Part shown: piece after piece, positions 47,412-57,600 of the stretch
How the letters are laid out: each line of letters begins with the position of its first letter
How positions within the stretch are numbered: the stretch's first letter is position 1
Notes under the pieces: generated by a model
Databases searched by the model: none
What the model was told of the DNA's origin: nothing
Seen by the model: the letters and a program-made list of their open reading frames with translations, nothing else
Program-made: the position numbers and the translations under genes
NCBI GenBank assembly: GCA_003952965.2
Contig: CM025850.1
Location: forward strand, 28,767,464 to 28,831,463
Length of the DNA stretch: 64,000 bases
Reading direction: 5' to 3'
Source: Morella rubra
Taxonomy: Eukaryota; Streptophyta; Magnoliopsida; Fagales; Myricaceae

Positions 47412-49874
47412 ATGGCGAACGTTGGAGGTTCTTCGAGCGGTGCTGCTAGAGTTCTTAAGGTGCCTGAGAGGCGTGAGGGTCGTTGGGGCCCTAGCCAACT
47501 GGTGGAAACGGACTTTGAAGCCTTTTACACTGAATATCATTTTCCTAGGGAAACCCGTTTTCGCCTTCCGTCTGCTAACGAGACGCCCTACACTGATGGA
47601 GTAAAGGGAGAAAACGATCTGGATCTGGGGTAAGATTTCCTCTCCTCTTAGTGTTCGAAAAATTTTGAGGTCTTTGCGTTTGTGTCCGACTCAGATAGTC
47701 CCCAATGCTTGGAGGTTTTAATGGGCTGTGCTGTTATGTGGCCGATGTATCTTAGGCTTGAATGCCAACTGTCATTGAAGGAGTTTTTGTGGTTCTATAC
47801 ACCCATTCGTTCTACCCAAGTTGATAGATTTTGGTATTTTCGTCCTCGCAATCAAGGGGTTTCCCCGATTACTTCTTACCCGGACACCAATAAGGGTTGG
47901 CACGATTGTTATTTTTTTTATGTCTGGTGTTGGATGGGAGCGTTTCCTGGAAAGGATCGTCAAAGTGAGTCTTCCCTGTGTTGGGCTTTTGGGTCCGTCC
48001 CAGACCAGTATATGAGGGATATTAAGGGTCTTACTTTGTTGGAACAAGCTCATGTGGATGCCATTCTGGAAGTTGGTTCCATAGACTGGAACGCTTTGGT
48101 TTGTAGGGAAAATGAGGGTTGGTTAGGGTATACTATGTCCGAACCATCCCTAGAGCGAACCCCTCTCCTCGTTCTGAGAGAAGTCCTCGCGGGCGTCTTC
48201 CACGTGAAGATTCGAGAAAAGAGTCTTCTCGCGTTTCAGTGGGGGTACCAAACGGAGGAATTCCCAAGAGGTTGAGGGTTCTTCTCATGGGCATTCCTCA
48301 AAGAAAAGAAGGGCATCTCCTTCTCCTATGGTTTTGGAGGCTGAGGAAGAAGAGGCGGAGGAAGCTCCTTTGGCTCGTATGTCTTCGAAACGTGCGGCGA
48401 ATAACGTGAGTGTTCTTCATCCAAAATCCTTATTCATTTATTCATTAGTCGTGATTTTGTCGATGTTTGGTTATTTGTAGGTTTAGAGGATGTCTCTCCC
48501 ATGTTGAGCCCTACTTCTAGGGTTCGCATGGAGATACCGGTTCCTGCAGTGAAGGTGATTCGTGAGATCGAGGACTCCTTCTTTCAGCATTTCATTGACG
48601 GCTCCTCCTGGTCACGGTGAACTTCCTTCATCCTCTAGGATTTCTAATCTGCCGGGAACCTTGACATCGGAGCGCTAAGAGGCTGACGAGGGGGATAGGC
48701 CCCTAGCTCCCGCGGCTTTCAGCACGCAGTATTGTTATCCGACTTCGCTTCTTTGGTGGGTTAGATTTGTCGAGGCTGCAGGTGGCGTCGAGGTGCATTC
48801 TGGCACGATTTCGTCCTCGGGAGCGCTGCCTTCCATCACTCCGTTGGTGATGGAAACTCCCTTGGAGGAACCCGCACATCTAGGGCGGTTGTTATTGGTG
48901 ATTTCGGTATTTCGGCACTTGATTTGGCGAACGAGTCTACGATACCGGCAGTCGATGTTGCAGGTGGCTCCGGTCCTTTCCGTTCCTTCAGGTAAAGGTA
49001 AGGAACATGTTACTCGTTCATCTTCCTCAGGTGATGATGAGGAGTCGATTCTGAGCCCTCGGCATTACCTTCGTGGCATTCGAGACCATATGCCCAACCT
49101 CTCCTGAACGAGGAGATGATGGAAGATGCATTGCGAGCCCCTCGACATGCAAAAATTGACAGGCTCACACGCAGTCTTTCTCATTGTGTGTCGTTGGTTG
49201 CCGCTCTTGATGCGGAGTTGAAGCATGACGAGGAATTGGAATCTTCTCGCTTGAAGCTGCGAAAGCTTGAGGGTGACTTGGAGTCGCAGAGGAAACTGGT
49301 GGAGGAGTTGCGAACTGTGGTCCGTGGGACTCATCTTCAGATGCAAACGTATGAGGCCAGGGTGATGGACTTAGAACGTGACATTGCCTCTCGAGATACC
49401 GAAGTTGCTGAATTACGGCAGACTGTTGATGGGCTTGAGCAAGGGTGTGTAGATTTCGAACTTAGTCTATCTCGGGAGAAAGCGGAGCTTTTGCAACGTT
49501 TGAGCGACTCTCGCGCGTCTTCTTCGAAGAGAGAAGAGGCACTTCGAACCGAACTGGTGGGCCTTCGCCGTGCTATGCGTGAGGCTGCCGATTCATTTGC
49601 TGCTGAGAAGAGAGGTCTGGAGGAGGCTCGTACAGGTCTTACTCTCCGTGTTGCTGAGTTATCGGCAGTGCCTGCTTTTCCTGGCGATCCTGCGGTTTTG
49701 GCGCGCAGATGTATCGGTGTGGCTATGGCCATGTTAGAAGTAGCTTATCTGAGGGAAGGAAGTTGTTTCCAAGTCTGTAAAGAAGGGCGCGGTAAGGAGA
49801 TTTACGAGAGGCTGGTGGAGACTTTAGGGACTCGCGGCATCCACCTTCCTCCAGGAGGGGACGAAACATTGTGA
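47412..49874 (+). pseudogene. Antisense retrotransposon gene: Transposase_28-like domain plus coiled coil
   Basis: This gene is read opposite to pol. It begins MANVGGSSSGAARVLK and VETDFEAFYTEYHFP. After stops at 47632 and 47701 it continues in a domain with CPTQIVPNAW, YFRPRNQG, TNKGWHDCYFFYVW and LCWAFGSVP (47650-48110), in the style of the 'putative gypsy type transposon' family (PF04195). A convincing intron lies at 48406-48480 (GTGAGT...TTTGTAG). The last part (49116-49874) is a 252-residue open frame, mostly heptad coiled coil (ELESSRLKLRKLEGDLESQ), ending in a conserved-looking tail YLREGSCFQVCKEGRGKE. Several stops and shifts make it a pseudogene. Antisense extra ORFs at this place are known from Tat-lineage elements. 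Confidence 0.7.
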
Positions 49875-50044
49875 TTTTGGTTGATCTATTTTGATTTGAG
49901 TTATACCTGTGAATTGCTATTGACGATTTGTACCTCGTCGTTTTATTGTTCATGTTTATTTCTGTTGAATAGTAATTATATTTGGTGACCATATGTAATT
50001 ACATCTGATGACTCTTTGTAATTGGGAGATTTAGGAATTTTTTA

Positions 50045-50330
50045 GTTCTGGATCCGTGGATGCGAATGGGAACCTTAGTTCTCCTTAGTTCGTAAATGTG
50101 ATAAGGAACCGAAGTTCTCCAGCCGAGGTTCTTCGAATTTATCATATTGCCGAAGGGACTAGGAACCTTAGTTCTGAGTCCTTGAGTGCGACTGGGAACC
50201 TTTGTTTTGCTAAATCTTTGATGTGACTGGGAACCGAGGTTCTCCGAGGTCGTCTTAGTGTCGGGGGACTAGGAACCTTAGTTCGCCTAAGTCCTTGAAT
50301 GCGACTGGGAACCGAGGTTCTCCGAGGTCA
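50045..50330. repeat. Tandem repeat in the retrotransposon 3' untranslated region
   Basis: Three degenerate units of about 93-109 bp start at about 50069, 50162 and 50271 with GGAACCTTAGTTC and contain GCGACTGGGAACC and GAGGTTCTCCGAGGTC. Hypervariable tandem repeats between integrase and the 3' LTR are typical of Tat/Ogre elements and can seed satellites. Confidence 0.75.
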
Positions 50331-50471
50331 TCTTACTAGGTTTCTTCCCTTCGTTTGGCGATTGGTTCTTTGAAGAGAACTCTTCAGATTTTCCTTTGAT
50401 AAAAAACGGTAGTGCAAAACATGAAATCATAATATCAATGTAAACATGTGAAGACAAACAATAAGGGGGTG

Positions 50472-51732
50472 TTACGCATAGTACTTTCTAAGGTACATCG
50501 AGTTCCATGGATATTGTAGTGCTTTTCCTTGGAGATTTTCTAAGTAGTATGTTCCTGGTCGCTTGGCTTCGGTGACGCGATACGGACCTTCCCAGTTTGG
50601 ATGGAGCTTACCTTGTTGTGGGTCTTTGGTCCCTGGTAACACCTTTTTGAGGACTAAATCTCCGGGGATGAAGTGGCGGGGTCTGACCTTGGCGTTGTAG
50701 TAATTCGCAACTTTCTGTTTGTATACTTCCATTCTGAGCGCTGCTTCTTCCCTTCTTCCTTCTAGTAAATCGAGATCCAGCTTTTTTCCTTCTTCATTGT
50801 TCTTCGGGGTGAACATCATTACTCGTGGGGAGAGAGCCCCGATTTCGACCGGGATTACTGCTTCGGTTCCATAAGTGAGGGCGAACGACGTTTCTCCAGT
50901 GGCTGTTCTGACAGTCGTGCGATATGCCCATAGGACTCCGGGTAGTTCTTCCACCCATAAACTCTTATGATCGTCGAGCTTTGTCTTGATAAGCTTCAGT
51001 AATGATCGGTTTGCCAGTTCTACTTGGCCATTAGCTTGTGGGTAATACGGAGATGAGTAATGGTTCTCGATGTTGAGTTCCTTACAGAATCCCCGAAAAT
51101 CCTTGTTGTCGAATTGTTTGCCATTGTCAGAGATTATGACCCGAGGTAGCCCGAAGCGACAGATAATATTTTTCCAAACGAACTTCCGGACATTTTGCTC
51201 AGTAATCTTTGCTAGTGGTTCAGCTTCTACCCATTTGGTGAAGTAGTCGATGGCGACGATCAGAAATTTCAACTGTCTTTGTCCTATCGGGAAAGGCCCG
51301 AGGATGTCAATTCCCCACTGCATGAAAGGGTATGGAGAGCTTACGATCGTCATTTTTTCCGTCGGGCGTTTATGAGGTTGGCGAACCTTTGGCATTTTTC
51401 GCATTTTCGCACTACATTTTTCACGTCGGCATGTAAAGTGGGCCAAAAGAAACCAGCTCGGACTACTTTTTGAGCTAGTGCGCGTGCTCCTGAGTGGTTC
51501 CGCAAATCCCCTCATGTACTTCACGGAGGGCGTAGTCTACTTCTCGAGCGTTGAGGCAGCGTAATAGTGGTTGGGAGAGACTCCGACGGTATAAATTCCC
51601 ATCTATGATGGTATATCGTGGTGCTATCCTTTTGAATTTCTGCTTCTGTTGTTTATCTACTTCGATAGTGTTTTCATGATCGGTTTGCATCAAACTTCCG
51701 TGAATTTCCCTGTTGTTTATCTGGTAAACCAT
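50472..51732 (-). pseudogene. Integrase of the Ty3/gypsy element, frameshifted zinc-finger region
   Basis: The N-terminal part (51475-51732) has DGNLYRRSLSQPLL and the histidine pair region REVHEGICG, then loses the frame. The HHCC part with CEKCQRF is present in another frame near 51390. The catalytic core (50472-51340) is open: D in WGIDILGPFP, D in IISDNGKQF, and E in PQANGQVELANR. A C-terminal part with LVLKKVLPGTKD and WEGPYRV follows, and the frame ends YLRKYYA. It inserted the element's cDNA when active. The broken zinc-finger part and absent gag show that this copy is dead. Confidence 0.9.
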
Positions 51733-52140
51733 TTAGGACCGTTCGGACCTCATATGATTGATACACGTCAGGCTCCTGATATCGGTAGCTAATGCATTAG
51801 ATTGATCACGAGGGATGTGTTGGATTTCAAGGGCTTCGAAGCGTTCTTTTACTTCTAAGGCGCGTTTCAAGTAGGCTGCCATCCTTTCATCTCGGGCTTC
51901 AAAACTTCCAGTAATTTGTCCTACCACCAATTGGGAGTCGGTGTACACACGAAGATATTTCCCTCCGAGTACTTCCGCAGTAAGTAATCCGGCTATGAGG
52001 GCTTCGTATTCTGCCTCATTGTTCGTGGGGGAGTATTCTAACTTGATTCCGAATTCGATGCGTTCTTCCTCGGGTATTTCGATGACCATCCTATTCCGCC
52101 GGCTTCATGAGTAGATGATCCATCCACAAAAATTTGCCAC
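51733..52140 (-). pseudogene. Second (archaeal-type) RNase H of the element
   Basis: Motifs FVDGSST, NNEAEYEALIAGL and VYTDSQLVVGQ supply the D-E-D catalytic residues. A one-base shift near 52092 separates VDGSS/AGGIG from the rest. This extra RNase H, after the normal one, defines the Tat lineage of Ty3/gypsy elements. Confidence 0.85.
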
Positions 52141-52149
52141 CATTTCGGC

Positions 52150-52791
52150 TCAAAGTCTTTCTTGACATATTGACGTGGTGAATTCGGTGATAAAATCGGC
52201 TATCGCTTGTCCTTTAATGGCGGTTCGAGGCCGATATTCTATGTCAAATTCACCGAGTTCTACTGACCATTTGACTAATCTTCCCGATGCGTCCGGTTTT
52301 CCCAAGGTTTGTCTTAACGGGTGATCTGTTAGGACAACGATGGAGTGAGCTTGGAAATAGGGTCTGAGTTTTCTTGCCGAGATGATGACAGCTAACGCCA
52401 ACTTGTCGATGTTGGGATATTGAGGTTCGGCTCCTTGCAGGGCTTTGCTCACATAATATACAGGTCGTTGTACGCCGTTGTCATCTCTTATGAGCACTGT
52501 ACTTACTGCCGCGTCAGAAATAGCGAGATAAAGGTAGAGTGTTTCTCCTGGTTCGAGGGAGTTGAGAAGCGGTGGATTCGCCAAGTACTTCTTAAGTTCT
52601 TTAAAATCCCCTTGACACTTTTCCGTCCATTCGAAGGTCTTCCAATCTAGCGTTAACTCTGTCGGTTCCTTCATTCCGTCCAGGAGGGAATGTGAGCCTC
52701 TTCCGTGTTGCTGAGTATGAACTTCTTTGTCATGTTTTTCTGGTATCGATATTTGCGGCATGCGGGCTTCTCCAGCGTACCTTCCTGGCAT
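52150..52791 (-). pseudogene. Remnant of RT connection and RNase H domain
   Basis: Open frame with FEWTEKCQGDFKELKKYL (RT thumb/connection), LYLAISDAAVSTVLI, PVYYVSKALQGAEPQYP, VVLTDHPLRQ and the typical ending GEFDIEYRPRTAIKGQAIADF. The usual catalytic Glu in the Y.xxEKLALA motif reads NIDKLALA here, an Asp. The palm and fingers of RT, protease and gag are missing upstream. The first 40 residues do not match pol. Confidence 0.88.
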
Positions 52792-52987
52792 GGATGTTTC
52801 CCCCGATTGTTCATTATTAGGGCCTAGCCCTCATTCCGCGCTAGTGTGAGATTCGTGAATAGTTTCTACTAAGCCTTCCATCACTCATAAAGGGGGCTCC
52901 CGGAATGGTTCCGGATCACCTCCTGTCTTCCCCTTGCCTTTACTCTTAGTGATCACCATAAACTTTTTATCACGAGAACGTAAACGT

Positions 52988-53006
52988 TCCCACAGACGGC
53001 GCCAAC
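52988..53006 (-). other. Primer binding site
   Basis: Directly after the 5' LTR the minus strand reads GTTGGCGCCGTCTGTGGGA. The first part, TGGCGCCGT, is complementary to the 3' end of plant tRNA-Asp, the rest less well. Confidence 0.7.
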
Positions 53007-53532
53007 TGATAAATCAGTTGGTTTATGGTCAATACGTCAAAGTAAATGCAGCTTGATCTTCCCGTTTCTTTCCCTGTAAAACAATAAAGACCCCGGGTTC
53101 CGAGGTGTGGAACCTCCAAAGCTTAAGTCAATCCTTTCCTTTTATACGAGTTTTGCTATTTTATCACACAAGAAAATCACTTACCTGTTCTCATCATTGC
53201 TTCTCCTTTTATAGTGCTTTTGCCCACGTCCCCCTCTTTTCCTCTAGCCGGGATTTTAACGGGTAGTTCTTGTCCCTGTTAGGTCGTGTTTGGTGATATT
53301 CTCTCCTCCTTTTTTCCACGGTTATTCGTATCTGCTACGGGTATAGTGAGAACGTGGTGCTGTGGCTTATCGTGGGCCGTTAAGTAACTGTTTGCGGCAT
53401 ATGTAGTGATTTTCTCTTTTGGAAAATATGTGACGTGGGTTAGGCTGTAACTGTTGGGTTTTTGAAAGACGTAATCATATTTTTCGGCCCAAATTGGTTT
53501 GGACTGGATGTGATTCAATATTGGCACCATCA
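53007..53532 (-). repeat. 5' LTR (sense orientation minus)
   Basis: 526 bp, the same borders as the other LTR. About 27 substitutions and four one-base gaps separate the two by hand alignment. It is followed by AAAGA, the probable target duplication. Confidence 0.92.
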
Positions 53533-54668
53533 AAAGACAAGAGCCGAACAAATGAAAAAAAAAAAAAAAAAATTCTTAATCTGTTCTTTCCATGACAGAG
53601 AAGAACTTGAGAGAGTTGTTTCCATTATATAGAGAAGTCTAGAGTAATTACAAGGCTGATTTTTAACTATTCCAACCAACAAAGCAATCTGACCAGTAAC
53701 TATGGAAAGTAATCTACCATTTTAATTGCATTTATAAAGACAATTATTATACATCAGATACTATTAAATATAAACAGCACACATCTTACTAAAAGTCTTG
53801 CTAGATCTATTGATTTTTGGTCTCTGTCGATAGATGCACCGAAGTCAGCCCCACTCTCAACGATAATCTCTCTCGCAACTACCATTCAAGTGCATGAAGC
53901 TCCACGCACTTATCTAACATCATGAGGCTCCACGCACTTATCTAACATTAGACTATCAAAGATTTGCAGCATCTCCATGTCAAATGAAGCTGGTTAAGCT
54001 GGTAAAATTAAAATTCTCTGTAATTTTCTATTCCAATTATACCGTTCAATTCAAAAATTTTAAAGAATCCTTATTCATTTCGGAATTTTGGTCTGATCTC
54101 AGTTTGTAGACTTGGGTGACTTTTATAAAGAGCTCTATGGCCACAAAATTTAGTAACAAACCTACTATTATTTTGGTTGTAGTTAGCCTGCTTTAGTACT
54201 TCTCTCTATGTTTTGTAAGGACTTGATTACCGAGCAAAGAACTTAATGCTGGGAGCGCTAGTTAAAAATAAGAAAGTTGGAATTCAGAGCACAACGACTA
54301 ACTGGTTTACGCATAAGGAAAACGGGGGCAGTTTCAACCTTTGAAACTGCTGAACGTGTTTGGCCAAACTAAGAAGCTGTCTTTGTCCAGTCTTGTTGAC
54401 AAAAATGGCCACCAACAATATCGATGCTGGCTACAACATATTTGCATGTCTGAATTACTAGACCAAGGTAGACAAAGTAGTGTTTCTCCAATAAGTTGGT
54501 AAAGAAAAGTGTTAAACTAACATCATCTGAAACAACTATATGAAGTGGAGAATAGCAAACTAATAGCCAAATAACACCGTTTTCCTCTTTCCAAGTTCAA
54601 AAGAGATTGGAATATGATTCTCTCTTCAAGAAGTCCAAGGTAGATCCCTTTATTTTGTAGAAAGGAAC
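53533..54668. other. Intergenic, nothing recognised
   Basis: An A-run at 53556-53571 and AT-rich DNA. The last part is likely the 3' leader of the EMC5 gene. Confidence 0.45.
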
Positions 54669-57600
54669 TCAATGTTTCAACTTCATATCCATCTCCAAAG
54701 GAAATACTCTGCCCCGGTGGTTGAAAGTCATGAAGTCTAAATTGGCTGGTAAAGAAACAATCCTGCATCCAAATACACAATCCTGATGTCAAAAACCCAA
54801 ACAATAATCTCGAAATCAATGTTATTAGGGGAGGCCCAGCAGGCCCCTTTATGCCTATGTAGTGAAGCTTTGACCTCATCATTTTCTGAAACATGTAATA
54901 TCTCATATAAGACAAAAGGGATGCACAGCTCAACCAACTTAAGTGTTGAGAAGCAATGAAGAAAAAGGAGAGTCCGCTAAAGTTAGATGAAAGGCTTCTA
55001 GGGTATCCCCATTCAGGCACAATCTCCCCTCCTATGTTTCAAAATTAGCAGCTCTACAACCTTTATGGGTCCTTTTTGTACCATTACTATCGTTCATAAA
55101 CTCCATATCTTGTGGGAAGGATTAAGAAAGGAAGCTCAGAGGCATTGTTGCAACATTAATGGACCAGTGATACCATAAAACAGCATAAAAATAGTAAACT
55201 GGTCCATTTCATCCTTAAAGATCATGAACAGAGTCTCTTCGGCAGAAGCTTAATGATTTATTTTATTTGGAAATTATGTCATGAAAAGACCCACAGATTA
55301 CTATAATACCACCAAAAGAATCTAGGAATTCAATCTTCACAAGCTGCAACCTCATGGTATTGTGTTAGCTCTTCATACATGCAAGACATGGCATAAGCTT
55401 TGACATCAGTCTTTAACATGTCAATCAAGATAGCAAACAAATTCTCTAGGAATTCAATCTTCACAAGCTGCAACCTCATGGTATTGAGTTAGCTCTTCAT
55501 ACATGCAAGACATGGCATAAGATTTGACATCAGTCTTTGACATGTTAATCAAGATAGCAAACAAATTCTCCTAAATGATTCTTCAACTGGGCAATCTACC
55601 GTTTGAACTGAACAATAAGATTTGAAGAAAACGAACTCAATCAAATGCAAGGTAGTTTCTAACTTCTATTGGGTTAGAAGGAAAATTAATTATACACCCC
55701 CCACTTCCTGTAGTATACAACCATGGTAACATGTAATGCGACAAAGACTTCTAGTCCGTACAGGACATGGCTGTTCGCTCTTGAAAGGTAGAATGTCTAG
55801 ATCTCACTAGAAGTTATCCACCATAACCATGATTTGGAAGCAAGGCAGTGAAGAGCATTGGTAAACTTGCCATCATTTCACAAGGTGATAACATAATTAT
55901 AGCAAGGGGCACATTGGCTATAGCCATCAAAATTTTAATGCTTATATTTTTGCTTTTTTGTGCATTCCACAAGTATCTGTTGATTACTGAACACCCAACT
56001 TCACTCTCCATTCCACTCTAAGGTATTCAATGTAAATTTTCAATTCATAGCTCATTAGTACCTTCAACAATGCTACTATCACTGAAAAGCAGCATTTTGA
56101 CTTCCAGAATATGAAGCATTAAAGACACGAATAAACGCCGCACATACATACATATACGTGTATGTATATGTTGTATTTATGTAGATGTCAGTATTTGCGT
56201 GTATGTATATATGAACGAGGAAAACAGCCTAGGTGCAGTACTAGTTAGGAAATAGCATAAGACACATTGGTTGTGTATGCCTACAAAATGACACTTTTTT
56301 CATTTCCAGAACTTTAGCCTGCGCACCCCTTGAATTAGTTTGCAAGTGGCAGGGGACTCATGGTTTGGTTGTTGGTAGCAGGGGTGTTCATGCTGCTCAT
56401 GAGACTGAGGAGACCAATATTGGTGCATCATACTGACTAACATTGATTAGTTTCCTATCAGTTGTGCCCAACATAGTTCATGTTTAAGTGAAAATGAGGC
56501 CATTGGCTCAGTGCTTGGTATTGGATGTCAATTCCAACCAATCACCCAACCAACTTTGATTCAAAATGCCTCTCTCCCTCGGGCACATGCAGCCCTTTTC
56601 TAGAACACTCATATGTCAGACGTGAATCCCCTCAACTTCATAACCGTAGCCTTACTCCTTCACTCTTGAGTCCTCACAATGTCAACACCTTTCCCTTCTC
56701 ATCTCCTCTGTCTTCCAACAAGTCAGTGCCACCTCACTCAGCCGATCTAACCTGTTCTCTCAGTCAACTAGCGACATACCCTCCTGTCCTCCTCGGATCA
56801 ATCCATCCAAAGTTCCACCCAAACAGTTGGCCAATCCTCTAAAACCCTCTCCTCATTATCACAATGTTGGCATGGCACAGCTCACTTTTTGGTCAGTCTC
56901 AGTCTCTCTTGCAGTCACCTCACTGCTCAGTTCACCACAATGTTTAGAGTCATACATCTAAGAAAGGCTTAAGTCAAGAAAAAATCGGAGACAATCCTTT
57001 TGCATTTCCAAGGAACTACATAGCTTCTTGTTGTTAATTTGCCTTGCCTGGCTATAAATATTAAAGGGTACCCGGTTCGGTTATCCAACCAAAGCAATGC
57101 CATTTGGAGGCATAAACAAGGAGTATCAGTTTAGCCTTGTCCTAGTCACTTTGCAGAGTCAACTTTCTGTCTCTTACTGGTGAAAGGTACTCTCTTAGTT
57201 TTGGTTCTCCCGCAACCAATTATGCTATGGTTGGATTTAAAGATTTTCTCAAATTTATCCGGATTGTCACCCACTCGTTTCCTTGCAAAGTCTGCTTCTA
57301 TTTGCTCGAGTTTCATGTAGACCGACCAGTTGACTTGCACCACACTGTCACCAATCAATTTGGATCCACTTGATAAGGAGCAAACAATCGATGTACCATG
57401 GGGATGATTTGCCACACCAACATCTCGCCATGATAACTAGAAAATACTTAAAGGCAACACACCAAATCATGAATACCCCTACTTAGAAGACAATTAAACA
57501 AGTATAGTTTCATATTATTAAGACACAGCCACTGCGTAAGTTCTGAATGCACGACTTCACATTCCTTCCTATTTTACCATGAGAAGAGCTGCAATTGGAT

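Larger units (their letters stand above)
43967..53532 (-). mobile_element. Ty3/gypsy retrotransposon, Tat-like lineage, decayed
   Basis: Two 526 bp LTRs enclose the element. On its sense (minus) strand they begin TGATGGTGCC and end CTGATTTATCA. Flanks ATAGA and AAAGA are a probable 5 bp duplication with one mismatch. Order in the sense direction is LTR, PBS, remnant of RT/RNase H, second RNase H, integrase, tandem repeats, an antisense gene, two F-box-like genes, PPT, LTR. Gag, protease and most of RT are absent: only about 200 bp separate the PBS and the RNase H part. A second RNase H plus extra 3' ORFs are hallmarks of the Tat/Ogre lineage. Hand comparison of the LTRs gives roughly 5% substitutions, mostly transitions, so the insertion is a few million years old at usual plant rates. 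Confidence 0.9.

Noticed and set aside
56525..56842. 105-codon plus-strand frame rich in Ser and Pro
   Set aside because: Low-complexity composition, no homology recognised and no supporting structure.
57146..57415. 89-codon minus-strand frame with KLEQIEADFARKRVGDNP
   Set aside because: It appears coding-like but is alone in EMC5 intron 3, with no recognised domain or splice partner; not enough to call a gene.
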